Positions 20,980-29,862 of a stretch of 58,640 nt of DNA are shown here, in pieces. The first letter of the stretch is position 1. Every line of letters begins with the position of its first letter. Position numbers and translations under genes: made by a program. The notes beneath the pieces were generated by a model, which saw only the letters and a list, made by a program, of their open reading frames with translations, did not search any database and was not told the origin of the DNA. Source of the DNA: a virus; the IMG/VR virus record IMGVR_UViG_3300009182_000072, positions 1 to 58,640 of that record; one strand, 5' to 3'.

Positions 20980-21495
20980 TTAATCGTTTCTTGTATTTCT
21001 TGCAGGTGGATCAGATGGATCTAATCCGAATCCTCCACCGAAACCAGTTGCTGTGGGCATTGGTTTTGGGGTACTGAATACTGGCGTTGGTGCTGGTGTA
21101 CTGAATACTGGCGTTGGTGCTGGTGCACTAAAACTGGTTGGTGAACTGAATGTTGCTGCTGGCGCAGAAACGCTAGGTGCTGTAAAGTTGCTTGATGGTA
21201 AGGATATTCCACCATTATTTGCTCCATTTAGTTTTTCTTGTGTGCGACCGAATGCTGCGATACCTAGAACTGCACCCATGGCAATATGGAATAAACCAGC
21301 ACCTTGTAGTGATAGTGGACTCCACTGAGTGATTGGGGTATGAGTTGCTGTTTGTAGTAAACTCCATAAGATTGGAAATACGATCATATCCATGGTACAT
21401 ACTAACATGTACATCCAACCCATCATCGGACGCCACTTACTGTTCATCCAATCTTCTTTGTTTAGTTCGCTTTCGCTTTTAATTTCTTCTGCCAT
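20980..21495 (-). CDS. holin of the 3TM type
   Basis: 171 residues from the start MAEEIKSESE, chosen because TAAGGA lies 7 nt upstream; a further-upstream ATG at 21513 lacks a ribosome-binding site and overlaps the previous stop. SKWRPMMGWMYMLVCTMDMI and WSLLQ, then the LSLQGAGLFHIAMGAVLGIA helix, are characteristic of the gene-transfer-agent/3TM holin family. The C-terminal 80 residues are a flexible Pro/Ala/Ser tail with two copies of APTPVFSTP. It probably opens the inner membrane for the GH19 endolysin encoded far away on the other strand. Confidence 0.82.
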   Translation of the reverse strand: MAEEIKSESELNKEDWMNSKWRPMMGWMYMLVCTMDMIVFPILWSLLQTATHTPITQWSPLSLQGAGLFHIAMGAVLGIAAFGRTQEKLNGANNGGISLPSSNFTAPSVSAPAATFSSPTSFSAPAPTPVFSTPAPTPVFSTPKPMPTATGFGGGFGLDPSDPPARNTRND

Positions 21496-21505
21496 TTTAT
21501 GTTCC

Positions 21506-22201
21506 TTATCCATGACCGATCATAATGTCACCATTTGAATCTTCAAAACTATTTACGTCAGAAGATACAACTGCATTATTAACAAAACTACCAGCTGGTA
21601 CTCCTTGTGTTCTTCTACCTGTATGTCCTCTTGCAATTTCTAATTTGTTAGATTGTTGTGTTGGAGTAGGTTCTGATCTATTTAATACTTCTGAACGCCA
21701 GTATTTATATGCAAAACTAACACTCAGCTTCATTATATCTTTCTGATCATAACCCATTTGAACTGGACTAACAGTTTTTGGGTAAACTTCATAAAGACCA
21801 ACTATGTATTTTGGTTGATTGTTTAAATCTTCAACGAAAATCTTAACTACATCAGCAGTGTAGTTATTGTAGTAATTAAAATTTCTTGTATTAACATCTT
21901 GAACACTTTGAATCCATTCATCAAAGATACCTTTGATAACCATGTTTCCATCAACATAAAAACTCAAAGTGATTGGATCATAATTCATTTCAAACGGCAT
22001 CTCTCGAATTTCACCGAATGTTCTGATTGGCGTTGTATTTACGTTCAATCCAGGTAGCTGTACTGCTTCACAAAACAGTAACATCTTTCTGTATTGATTT
22101 TGTGAATAAGTTGTTCCTGGAAGCGTTAACTGAACCGTATAACGATTCGATCTTGCTAAACCAGATTGACCTACTTGAGATACAAAATTTGATATTTTCA
22201 T
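21506..22201 (-). CDS. 54: tail-tube-fold protein, probably tube initiator gp54
   Basis: 231 residues. LLFCEAVQLPGLNVNTTPIR followed by the ITLSFYVDGNMVIKGIFDEW block is the conserved centre of the gp19/gp54/gp48 tail-tube fold: a beta barrel with the LPG turn. The tube monomer gp19 would usually be about 160-200 residues, and gp48 is encoded separately at 23342, so gp54, which starts tube polymerisation on the hub, is the likely identity. The C-terminal 50 residues are polar and variable. It overlaps the preceding gene by 4 nt. Confidence 0.7.
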   Translation of the reverse strand: MKISNFVSQVGQSGLARSNRYTVQLTLPGTTYSQNQYRKMLLFCEAVQLPGLNVNTTPIRTFGEIREMPFEMNYDPITLSFYVDGNMVIKGIFDEWIQSVQDVNTRNFNYYNNYTADVVKIFVEDLNNQPKYIVGLYEVYPKTVSPVQMGYDQKDIMKLSVSFAYKYWRSEVLNRSEPTPTQQSNKLEIARGHTGRRTQGVPAGSFVNNAVVSSDVNSFEDSNGDIMIGHG

Positions 22202-22800
22202 ATTCTAGCCTGAGAGTCTTTCCATACATTTTCTTTTGTAGATTTAGAAAATCTTTCTACTGGTAGTAACATTGCAGTTGCCCAGTCATTGGAATCAATT
22301 TTCTTAAAAGCTGTTTTAACATGGGGTAATAGATAGTGTTTAATACAAGGTTCTGCTAACTTAAATTTAGATACCCCTGCGATCAATGACCATGAATACT
22401 TTATTCTAGTAGTACTATCCATCTTATCATTGTTCTTGAATACCATTAAACGATCTAATAAGCGAATACGTAATTGGTAAGGAAGATAGTGCATATTTAA
22501 ACCCATGAACCCACCAGGAACTGAAGCATACGGGAATACTAGAGGAAATTTATCGTAGTACGGTAGAGTTTCTTTTAGTTTCGGATCATATCCAAACATG
22601 TAAAGATTGCCTGGAATAATACGTGCTTTTTGCTCATTAGGATGTTCACGCATTAACTGCTGTGGCGTGATTCTCTGCCTACCAAGAAGCAGTACTTGTT
22701 GAGAGTACCATCCACGAGATTTTGTTGCTGCAGTTTTGAGGTCGTATTTATTACGCTCAAAGATATCGTGTATGGTAGGATTTTTAGGTTGAGTAGCCAT
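22198..22800 (-). CDS. conserved T4-like structural/morphogenesis protein (gp2-like?)
   Basis: 200 residues. IIPGNLYMFGYDPKLKETLP and FMGLNMHYLPYQLRIRLLDR form a conserved block of a family present in T4-like phages; the adjacent gp4 and the size would fit the DNA-end protector gp2, which acts with gp4 in head completion, but I am not certain. The N-terminal third is basic (RGWYSQQVLLLGRQRIT). There is no Shine-Dalgarno; a CTAAATA box lies 5 nt before the ATG, so a leaderless late transcript is possible. Confidence 0.6.
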   Translation of the reverse strand: MATQPKNPTIHDIFERNKYDLKTAATKSRGWYSQQVLLLGRQRITPQQLMREHPNEQKARIIPGNLYMFGYDPKLKETLPYYDKFPLVFPYASVPGGFMGLNMHYLPYQLRIRLLDRLMVFKNNDKMDSTTRIKYSWSLIAGVSKFKLAEPCIKHYLLPHVKTAFKKIDSNDWATAMLLPVERFSKSTKENVWKDSQARI

Positions 22801-22805
22801 TCAAT

Positions 22806-22812
22806 TATTTAG
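22806..22812 (-). promoter_or_regulatory. candidate late promoter box with ATG at +1
   Basis: On the minus strand CTAAATA is followed by ATTGA and then the ATG of the gene ending at 22198. The spacing of 5 nt between box and ATG equals that of gp25 at 29851. T4 late transcription starts about 6 nt after the end of this element, which would be the initiation codon. Confidence 0.45.
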
Positions 22813-22813
22813 G

Positions 22814-23251
22814 TCATTTAATACCAAGTTCATGCTCGGTTATAATCTTAAATTCCCATCCACGATCCTTTGCATACTCAGTGGCAGCTTTCCATTTAGC
22901 TTGATTCTTGATAAAGGTCATTGATTCAGTTAGATAACGCTGAGTTTGACGACCAGGATATACTGGTGGGATTGTTTGGGCAGCTGGTTTTACCTCTACA
23001 AGATAGGTTCGGAGCAAACCTTCTTTGTTCCTAATTTGAATTTGAAAGTCTACAAAATAACGATGAATCTTATCATCGGTTGGACATCTGTAGGGAACAA
23101 CAGTTTCTTCTGATTTCCATTTAACGACCGATGGGTTTTTATCACACCATGAGGCGAATTTAGTCTCCCAGGAACTACGCATAATTATACACGTAGGGTC
23201 TCCTGAGTATTTTTCTGGAAATGCAGGTACGAATCGTCTTTTATGGAACAT
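22814..23251 (-). CDS. 4: head completion protein gp4
   Basis: 145 residues. KYSGDPTCIIMRSSWETKF, VVKWKSEETVVPYRCP and IHRYFVDFQIQI match T4 gp4 (also called gp50/65), with a nuclease-like fold: E, D and the VEVKP motif resemble a PD-(D/E)XK-type site (D68 in FVDF, E86 and K88 in LVEVKP). gp4 acts after DNA packaging and is needed to complete heads before tail joining. It is the first gene of the minus-strand operon, transcribed divergently from gp48. Confidence 0.85.
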   Translation of the reverse strand: MFHKRRFVPAFPEKYSGDPTCIIMRSSWETKFASWCDKNPSVVKWKSEETVVPYRCPTDDKIHRYFVDFQIQIRNKEGLLRTYLVEVKPAAQTIPPVYPGRQTQRYLTESMTFIKNQAKWKAATEYAKDRGWEFKIITEHELGIK

Positions 23252-23280
23252 AAATACTATAAAGAATAAATAACCACTTT

Positions 23281-23287
23281 TATTTAG
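23281..23287 (-). promoter_or_regulatory. candidate late promoter box for the minus-strand operon
   Basis: CTAAATA read on the minus strand (TATTTAG at 23281-23287 on plus), 30 nt upstream of the gp4 ATG. It is paired with the divergent box at 23303 in the only intergenic space between the two late operons. Confidence 0.5.
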
Positions 23288-23302
23288 ACGTAAGTAGTTC
23301 GC

Positions 23303-23309
23303 CTAAATA
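23303..23309 (+). promoter_or_regulatory. candidate late promoter box for the baseplate operon
   Basis: CTAAATA followed by ATAATG, 33 nt upstream of gp48. Its similarity to TATAAATA and its placement before a large late operon support the call. Confidence 0.5.
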
Positions 23310-23341
23310 ATAATGTAAGCCACCCACAAAACAGAGAACTT

Positions 23342-24397
23342 ATGGCAGATACAAAGCAAAAACCTACTACGCCTCCATTTGAGACTACTCCATCACAAAA
23401 ATTTAATGCTCGAGAATTCGGGATTGGGGGACTTTCATACCCAAGTGACTTGTTTAGCAATCAACGAGTATACGGTGGAAATTATGTACTGTTTAACATC
23501 AATGTTAATAATGATTCTAGATTATTGACATCTGGTTCAGTTACACCTATGGATACTCAAGCAGATCGTAATCGTGGTACATTAGCTGGACAGAAAGTTA
23601 CAAAGGGTGAAGGCATGGCTGCCGCTACAGGTATTGGCGCAATCAGTGGAGGTGCCATAGGTGGTAATTTAAAAGGTGGTGCTGTTGGTGCAGCAATCGG
23701 TTTAGGTGCTGGAGCAATTGTAAGCGATGCTACTGGAGGTTCAGATCTATCACGCCAGCAGAAAACTATTAAAGGTGGTATTATGCTTCATGTGCCAAAC
23801 CAACTAAGCATCAATTATAGTATGGAGTGGGCTGCAGAAGATACTTTTGCTTTTCAAGCAGCAGCAATGGCAAGCAGAGAAGTAGCAAAGGCAGTAGGTA
23901 GCGGAGAAAATTCTGCCAAGTCTGTTGCAAAAAGTATCGCAACAAATCTCGCATTGTCAAAGACACCTATTAGTGGTGCTCTTTCTGCAACTTCTGGTAT
24001 GGCAGCAAACCCGATGAAGGAACAAGTTTTTAAGAATGTAAACTTTAGAAAATTTACGTTCGATTATACATTTTCTCCTCGTACTGCCGCTGAAGCGTCA
24101 ACTGTGAAACAAATTATACAGACATTTAAATTACACATGCATCCAGAGTATAAAGATGCGCATAATTTTGTGTTTATTTATCCATCTGAGTTTGACATAA
24201 CTTACTATACTGGCGGTACTGAAAATAAAAATTTACATCGTCATCCATCTTGCGTACTTGAAAGTATGAATGTAAATTATACTCCAAATGGTGCATTCAA
24301 TACTTTTGAGGGTGGTATGCCAACCCAGATTAATGTCACATTGTCGTTCTTAGAATTGGCAATCTTGACTAAAGCACAGATAGGGAATAATTACTAA
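23342..24397 (+). CDS. 48: baseplate tail-tube cap gp48
   Basis: 351 residues, close to T4 gp48 (364). The C-terminal half shows the tail-tube fold: FRKFTFDYTFSPRTAAEA, IIQTFKLHMHPEYKDAHN, FVFIYPSEFDITYY and CVLESMNVNYTPNG. The N-terminal half carries a glycine/alanine-rich segment (AATGIGAISGGAIGG and GAAIGLGAGAIVSDA) that is probably membrane-like or flexible. gp48 caps the hub and, with gp54, starts the tail tube. First gene of the plus-strand baseplate operon; its stop overlaps the gp53 start. Confidence 0.85.
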   Translation: MADTKQKPTTPPFETTPSQKFNAREFGIGGLSYPSDLFSNQRVYGGNYVLFNINVNNDSRLLTSGSVTPMDTQADRNRGTLAGQKVTKGEGMAAATGIGAISGGAIGGNLKGGAVGAAIGLGAGAIVSDATGGSDLSRQQKTIKGGIMLHVPNQLSINYSMEWAAEDTFAFQAAAMASREVAKAVGSGENSAKSVAKSIATNLALSKTPISGALSATSGMAANPMKEQVFKNVNFRKFTFDYTFSPRTAAEASTVKQIIQTFKLHMHPEYKDAHNFVFIYPSEFDITYYTGGTENKNLHRHPSCVLESMNVNYTPNGAFNTFEGGMPTQINVTLSFLELAILTKAQIGNNY

Positions 24398-24891
24398 TGA
24401 GTTACTTTAATACTCTCCCAGAAATATATTATAACTTCGTTCTAAATGGAACTGAGAAACTTTTTGTTGTTCGAGACATTACTGCAAATGTAAGACCACT
24501 AAAAAACACTCTAGATAATATAACAGTATACGATCTGTATGATATTGTTGATGGTGAAACACCAGAAATTATATCACATAAATTTTATGGATCTCCAAAG
24601 TATCATTGGGCAATAATGATTGCTAATCAGCGTTATGATTATCTAAATGAATGGCCATTACCCTATGATAGATTAGTTCAATATTGTGTTGATAAATACG
24701 GTGACATTTATGACACACATCATTACGAGAACGAGAATGGGTTTGTTGTAAATAGTGATTATCCTGCAGCAACTCCGATAGACAATATTACGTATGAGGA
24801 CAGAATTAATGAATCAAAGAGAACTATCAAATTAGTTTCTCTTCAAATTATACAACAAATGACTTCAGAATTTGAGAGATTAATGGCATAA
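24397..24891 (+). CDS. 53: baseplate wedge subunit gp53
   Basis: 164 residues. MSYFNTLPEIYYNF, the RDITANVRPLKNTL segment and ITVYDLYDIVDGETPE are the conserved start of gp53, followed by the LysM-like ISHKFYGSPKYHWAIMIANQ and WPLPYDRL. gp53 bridges neighbouring wedges as the baseplate assembles around the hub. Its ATG overlaps the gp48 stop. Confidence 0.9.
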   Translation: MSYFNTLPEIYYNFVLNGTEKLFVVRDITANVRPLKNTLDNITVYDLYDIVDGETPEIISHKFYGSPKYHWAIMIANQRYDYLNEWPLPYDRLVQYCVDKYGDIYDTHHYENENGFVVNSDYPAATPIDNITYEDRINESKRTIKLVSLQIIQQMTSEFERLMA

Positions 24892-24893
24892 TT

Positions 24894-26249
24894 ATGTTTG
24901 AATTTTTAACTGAAATTTTAGGTGGGGAATCAAGAGGATTTGGCTCTGATAAAATTAGACATGCTGGAGATATTAATGTCGAGCAAATTAAGATAACATC
25001 TCTTAAGAGTGGTAAATCATTTAATGTAACAAATCAATTGCTGACGATTCAAATATATGAAGATATGTTTGCACCATTTATTTCTGGTTCTTTAATCTTT
25101 AGGGAATCTCTTGACTTTATTACCAACTTTCCTTTTATTGGAGAAGAGGTAGTAGATTTAAGAATTTTTACCCCTGGATACAATATAAATCGACGAGCCG
25201 ATGTAATAAATGCAAGGTTTTATATCTACAAAATATCTGATCGTGAAAAGTTGGCAGATAGAAATATGGTTTATCAACTTCACTTTGTTTCTGTTGAAGC
25301 TGTGACTGATCTTAATACAAAAATATCAAAGGCATTCGAAGGGAATATACGAGAGATAGTTCCATCTATAGTTGATACTTGGCTGCAGGGACCAACGCAA
25401 GATTTTAAGAAAAAGATGTTGTGCACTTTAGTTAGAAATAAAACAAAATATGTTTCTAATTTTTGGTCACCAGTTAAGAATTTAAATTATCTCGCAGAAC
25501 GTGCCCTTGATGCTTTAGGGAATCCAACATATATCTTTTTTGAAAATAGATATGGGTTTAATTTTATTTCTTTAGATGAGCTAAATTTTAAAAATCCTAT
25601 AGCAGGTTTCATAAACAATCAAGTCCAAGATAATGTAAAAGAAGGTGGTAGTGATGGTGGAGGATCTTCAAAAGATTTGAATAGTCAATATAAAACTATT
25701 AGAGACTTTCAAGTTATATCAAGTCAAAATTACATGGATAATGTTATGGGTGGAGCCTATGGTTCTAGTATAATGTTTTTTGATATAACTAAAAAGAAAT
25801 ATAAAAGACTTTCATATAAAGCACCTTCAAAATTTGGTCCTTTCGAGAAACACTTAAACTTAAGTCCTCTATATACATCAAAATTGCTTGCTACAAATAA
25901 AGGTGTTTTGTTTAATGATGTTGTACACTCAAAAATGTTTGGTGATCAATGGGATGATGTTACTAGTGTAACCATGAGACTTGAACGTATGTCCAGATTA
26001 AAATTAGCAGAGGCATTCAAAATTAATATTGTAGTTGCAGGAAAAACTGACTATACAGTTGGTCAAAAGGTTAGAATAAAAAGTTATAAAAGTGCTCCTG
26101 TGCGAGAACAAGATGGTGATGATGAAAACGTAGATTATACTATATCTGGATTTTATTTAATAGCTACCATCAATCATGTAATTGACCGAAAAAGTCACGA
26201 GTGTCATATGCAATTGATCAAAGATTCTTATCATGGGATAACTAACTAA
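24894..26249 (+). CDS. baseplate hub protein, gp27-like
   Basis: 451 residues. Domains of the gp27/VgrG-head type are suggested by VEQIKITSLKSGKSFNV, LTIQIYEDMFAPFISGSLIF and VYQLHFVSVEAVTDLNTKIS, followed by WLAER-like NLNYLAERALDAL and the C-terminal VGQKVRIKSYK barrel. A Gly/Ser-rich linker sits at about residues 249-257 (GGSDGGGSS). The position between gp53 and the gp5-like spike is where the hub ring protein would be expected; I name it by fold and context, since sequence similarity to T4 gp27 is weak. Overlaps the spike start. Confidence 0.7.
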   Translation: MFEFLTEILGGESRGFGSDKIRHAGDINVEQIKITSLKSGKSFNVTNQLLTIQIYEDMFAPFISGSLIFRESLDFITNFPFIGEEVVDLRIFTPGYNINRRADVINARFYIYKISDREKLADRNMVYQLHFVSVEAVTDLNTKISKAFEGNIREIVPSIVDTWLQGPTQDFKKKMLCTLVRNKTKYVSNFWSPVKNLNYLAERALDALGNPTYIFFENRYGFNFISLDELNFKNPIAGFINNQVQDNVKEGGSDGGGSSKDLNSQYKTIRDFQVISSQNYMDNVMGGAYGSSIMFFDITKKKYKRLSYKAPSKFGPFEKHLNLSPLYTSKLLATNKGVLFNDVVHSKMFGDQWDDVTSVTMRLERMSRLKLAEAFKINIVVAGKTDYTVGQKVRIKSYKSAPVREQDGDDENVDYTISGFYLIATINHVIDRKSHECHMQLIKDSYHGITN

Positions 26250-29200
26250 TGTTTAAAAAGTTTTATACTGGATGCGTAGAGGATAGAGATGATCCTCTAA
26301 AGGTTGGACGTTGTAAAGTTCGTGTCGTTGGTCTTCATACTGAAGACAAAACTGAACTTGCAACAAAGGATTTACCATGGGCTCAACCAGTCTTACCTAT
26401 TACTGAAGCAGGAACTTCTGGTGTTGGAAAAGCACCAGTTGGACCAGTTCCTGGTACATGGGTATTGGTTATGTTCATGGATGTGGACGAACAGATTCCA
26501 ATTATGATGGGAACTCTTACTGGAGTTTCTCAAAAGGAAGATGCCTTTGAGGGTAATAATATACAACAGCCATTAGTTGTTAATAATTATCAATTAGATG
26601 GTATTCTATCCCCAGCAGCTAATGCCCCAGTTCCACCACCAGCATCTACAGCAGCTGCAGGTTCAACAGATAAACTTCCACCTGGTAAAGTTGTAAGTAC
26701 AGAAAAGGTTCTTGGACCACTTGCTAAACTTGTTAAAACTGGTGATGCTGTTGCGGGTAGTTATGATACTTATACAAAATCAGCAAATAGCCCACAAGGA
26801 ACTTCTGCTATAGCTACTGGTGATGGTAATGTCAAATTGTCTAAGATGACAATTAAAGACATTATGGAGAAACAATCATTACCAGCTGGAAGCCCAGATA
26901 AACTTTCTTCAGTTGGTAAATACCAAATTGATCCAGTAACTTTAAAGAATGCAGTTCAATCACTTAATATTGATGTCAACCAATCATTCAGTGAGGCAAC
27001 TCAAGATCTTATTTGTCAAGAATATATTATCGCTCGTAAACGTCCGAAATTATTCGCATACTTTAAAGGCAAATCTAAAACTGATGACACGTTATTAAAA
27101 GGTGCTGGTGAGGCACTTGCTGCAGAGTTTCCTACATATGAAGATCCATATAATCTTGGATTCCCATTCGGTGGTGAAAAGGGTAACTATTATAAAAATG
27201 GTAATAAAGTTACTACTACTTGGTATACTGTTCAGAAAAATTTAATGCGTGAGTGGGAGTTTCGTAATGATCCAAAGAATCCTTCACCAACAGCTTCAAT
27301 TGCCGATGGCGACAAAGTTGAAAAGGGATCTGACTTTTCTGGTGTGAGAAAAGCATTACCTCCAGATGACTCAGATAAAACTCCACCAGAATCTTCTGCA
27401 GCAGCAGGTACTGATGTACCAAATGATAATCCAAACCCAGATGCTGCAGGTGATTTAGGAAACTTAGCAGATCTTGGTAGTGCATTTAGCCCAGCAGCAT
27501 TAACTGCTGTTGGTGATTTAAATAATCTTGGCTTAAAAGATCTTGGTAAACTAGGTGAACTTGGTGCAGTAATTGGTGAATTGGGCGCAGCTGGTCTTGC
27601 TAATCTAGATGCATCTTTACTATCAGTAATAACTAGTGTTCAAAATGAATTTGCAAATTTAACTAAATCAGTTAATCTAGATGGCGATATTAATAAAGTT
27701 TTAACAAGCACTGGAAATTCTAACAGCACTCTTTCTGAATTTGGAAATTCATTGAATGAAATTTCCTCAACCCTTGGTATTGATAATCCAAGTGGTACTG
27801 TTAGTGGATTAGTTGCTAACCTTGGACTTGCTTCAGCTGATCCAAAACTAATTATTAAAGAATTAGAAAAAATTTCTGGTTCTACTGCAGGACAAGCCAG
27901 AGCGTTAATGGTTAAATTAGAAGGTGAGCCATCTAAACCACAACCAGTTCCTATAGGTGAACTTAGACCAGATGGAACTATTAGTAATGGTAGTGATGTA
28001 GATTCAACAAAAGGATTCCAAGATCCTAATGGTGTATATCCAAAGTATAAAGAAGAGCAAGATACAAACCGACTTGCTTCTGGTAATAATCTTGGCAGAA
28101 CAATTGTTACTGAAAAACAAGCTGATTTAAAATCAGGAATTAGAATTGCCAATGGTGGAACTTGGAATTCGCCACCAGTTCCTTATGCTGGTGTATATCC
28201 ATATAATCATGTAACGCAATATGAGTGTGGACATGTATTGGAGTTTGATAATACACCAGAAGCAGAGCGTATTAATATTCATCACAAAGTTGGCACATTC
28301 ATTGAGATGGATGCTTCAGGAACTCAGGTTAATAGAATCATGGGTGATGGATATGAGATTATTGATCGAAATGGATTTATCTATATTAAAGGTGCATGCA
28401 ACTTAACAGTTGATGGTGCGTTAAATGTTCGTACCGATAACGTATTCAATCTTGAAATTTCTGGCGCAGCTAATATCAATGTATATAATGATGCTAATAT
28501 CAATGTCAGTGGTTCAACTAATATGGCTGTTGGTGGTGAGTTTAATCTTAAAGCAAATAAGATCAACTTGGAATCTGCTGGACAATTTAACATGATTTCT
28601 AAAACTGGATTTAATATAGAAGCTGGTGCGGATTTACATATTAAGACTGAAGGTAGTGCGTTTATTGGTGCTGACGGTAACATCAATAATAAATCTGGTG
28701 GTGGAATATTAATGCTAAGTGGTACTGATACAAATATTAAATCTGTTGGTCTGCTGAATATTCAAAGTACAGATAATATGAATCTTAAATCTGATCATCA
28801 AATGTATATTCAAAGTGAAGAAACTTTAAATATTAAATCTCGTGCAGATGCAGCTTTTGGTTCAAATGATGCATTAAGTATTATTTCTGGTGGACGAGTT
28901 GCAATTGACGGCGAAACATTAAAGATGCAGAATGGTCTTGCAGCTACACCAAATTCAGCAGACCCAGCTAAAACTGCAAAACCAGCAAGAGATGCGATAA
29001 GAACTGATTTAGAATTACCAATTGAAACACGTGGAACTTCTGGTGTTTCTCAGATTGCTGCTGCACCATTGGTAACTCGTAGTTCTGAAGTAGCGTTTGA
29101 AACACCAACTCAAAGTCCAGGTTCTGATTTAGCAGCATATAAAGCAGATAGAGTTGCTCAAAATCAAACATCAAAATCTGCAGATTCTGCAACTACGTTT

Positions 29201-29836
29201 GTTAAAGATACAGTTAAACCAACTGCTACCTCTGCAGCAACTGGTAAATCATCTGATGTCAGTACCATATTGAATATGTCAACTGATGCATTCAATGCTG
29301 GTATGAGATTATCAAAGAACTTTACTCTTGGTGATTTAACCATGGGTGGTGTACGTATTCCAAGAAGATCTTATCAGATGGCTGATGGTGAGATGCTTGC
29401 TCCGCAAGATATTGTTGCTAATCTAAAACGTCTCTGCGATAATATACTTGAGCCAATTGCTGAACTATATGGAAGAGATTCTTTCGTAATTACAAGTGGA
29501 TTTAGACGACCATCCCAGGGACCAAATGATGGTGGCGATTTGAATATTAAACTTGCGAATGGAACTTATCAGAAAGAAGGTGGAGATCATCCTGCTGGGC
29601 GTGCTGCCGATATTTCCTTCAAAGGTGGTAAAGCAGATACTCATAAGAAAGCTGGTGAGATTGTTAAGAAATTAGGTTCTTGGAATCAGGTTATTATGGA
29701 ATATGACAGAGGTGGTCAGGCATTCTGGATTCACTGTTCATACAGACAAACAGGGAATCAGGGTCATATGTTTACCATGAATAACCACCAAACTGTGGCA
29801 GGAACTTATCCTAAAAATGGATTTGCACTAGTATAA
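26249..29836 (+). CDS. 5: gp5-like tail spike with lysozyme-like, beta-needle and M15 peptidase domains
   Basis: 1195 residues. Residues 1-95 are the gp5 OB fold (GCVEDRDDPLKVGRCKVRVV, GTWVLVMFMDVD, IPIMMGTLTG). About 170-335 resembles a lysozyme/transglycosylase domain (LSKMTIKDIME, SVGKYQIDPVTLKNAV), though I cannot identify its catalytic Glu with certainty. About 715-890 is a regular repeat of alternating I/N/L/K strands (INVYNDANINVSGSTNMAVG), the trimeric beta-helix needle. The C-terminal 170 residues are a peptidase M15-type domain: SGFRRP, H1114 and D1121 in GGDHPAGRAADI, and H1162 in FWIHCSY as zinc ligands. The spike would pierce the outer membrane and digest peptidoglycan locally. 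Long Pro/Ala/Thr linkers join the domains. Confidence 0.88.
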   Translation: MFKKFYTGCVEDRDDPLKVGRCKVRVVGLHTEDKTELATKDLPWAQPVLPITEAGTSGVGKAPVGPVPGTWVLVMFMDVDEQIPIMMGTLTGVSQKEDAFEGNNIQQPLVVNNYQLDGILSPAANAPVPPPASTAAAGSTDKLPPGKVVSTEKVLGPLAKLVKTGDAVAGSYDTYTKSANSPQGTSAIATGDGNVKLSKMTIKDIMEKQSLPAGSPDKLSSVGKYQIDPVTLKNAVQSLNIDVNQSFSEATQDLICQEYIIARKRPKLFAYFKGKSKTDDTLLKGAGEALAAEFPTYEDPYNLGFPFGGEKGNYYKNGNKVTTTWYTVQKNLMREWEFRNDPKNPSPTASIADGDKVEKGSDFSGVRKALPPDDSDKTPPESSAAAGTDVPNDNPNPDAAGDLGNLADLGSAFSPAALTAVGDLNNLGLKDLGKLGELGAVIGELGAAGLANLDASLLSVITSVQNEFANLTKSVNLDGDINKVLTSTGNSNSTLSEFGNSLNEISSTLGIDNPSGTVSGLVANLGLASADPKLIIKELEKISGSTAGQARALMVKLEGEPSKPQPVPIGELRPDGTISNGSDVDSTKGFQDPNGVYPKYKEEQDTNRLASGNNLGRTIVTEKQADLKSGIRIANGGTWNSPPVPYAGVYPYNHVTQYECGHVLEFDNTPEAERINIHHKVGTFIEMDASGTQVNRIMGDGYEIIDRNGFIYIKGACNLTVDGALNVRTDNVFNLEISGAANINVYNDANINVSGSTNMAVGGEFNLKANKINLESAGQFNMISKTGFNIEAGADLHIKTEGSAFIGADGNINNKSGGGILMLSGTDTNIKSVGLLNIQSTDNMNLKSDHQMYIQSEETLNIKSRADAAFGSNDALSIISGGRVAIDGETLKMQNGLAATPNSADPAKTAKPARDAIRTDLELPIETRGTSGVSQIAAAPLVTRSSEVAFETPTQSPGSDLAAYKADRVAQNQTSKSADSATTFVKDTVKPTATSAATGKSSDVSTILNMSTDAFNAGMRLSKNFTLGDLTMGGVRIPRRSYQMADGEMLAPQDIVANLKRLCDNILEPIAELYGRDSFVITSGFRRPSQGPNDGGDLNIKLANGTYQKEGGDHPAGRAADISFKGGKADTHKKAGEIVKKLGSWNQVIMEYDRGGQAFWIHCSYRQTGNQGHMFTMNNHQTVAGTYPKNGFALV

Positions 29837-29850
29837 TTGCAGCACAATTC

Positions 29851-29857
29851 CTAAATA
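29851..29857 (+). promoter_or_regulatory. candidate late promoter box with gp25 ATG at +1
   Basis: CTAAATA at 29851-29857 is followed by ATAAT and the ATG at 29863. No Shine-Dalgarno is present. With the T4-late start distance of about 6 nt, the transcript would begin on the initiation codon. Confidence 0.5.
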
Positions 29858-29862
29858 ATAAT

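Noticed and set aside
21495-21513. Longer start for the holin at 21513
   Set aside because: The ATG at 21513 has no ribosome-binding site and overlaps the previous stop; a TAAGGA sits 7 nt before the ATG at 21495.
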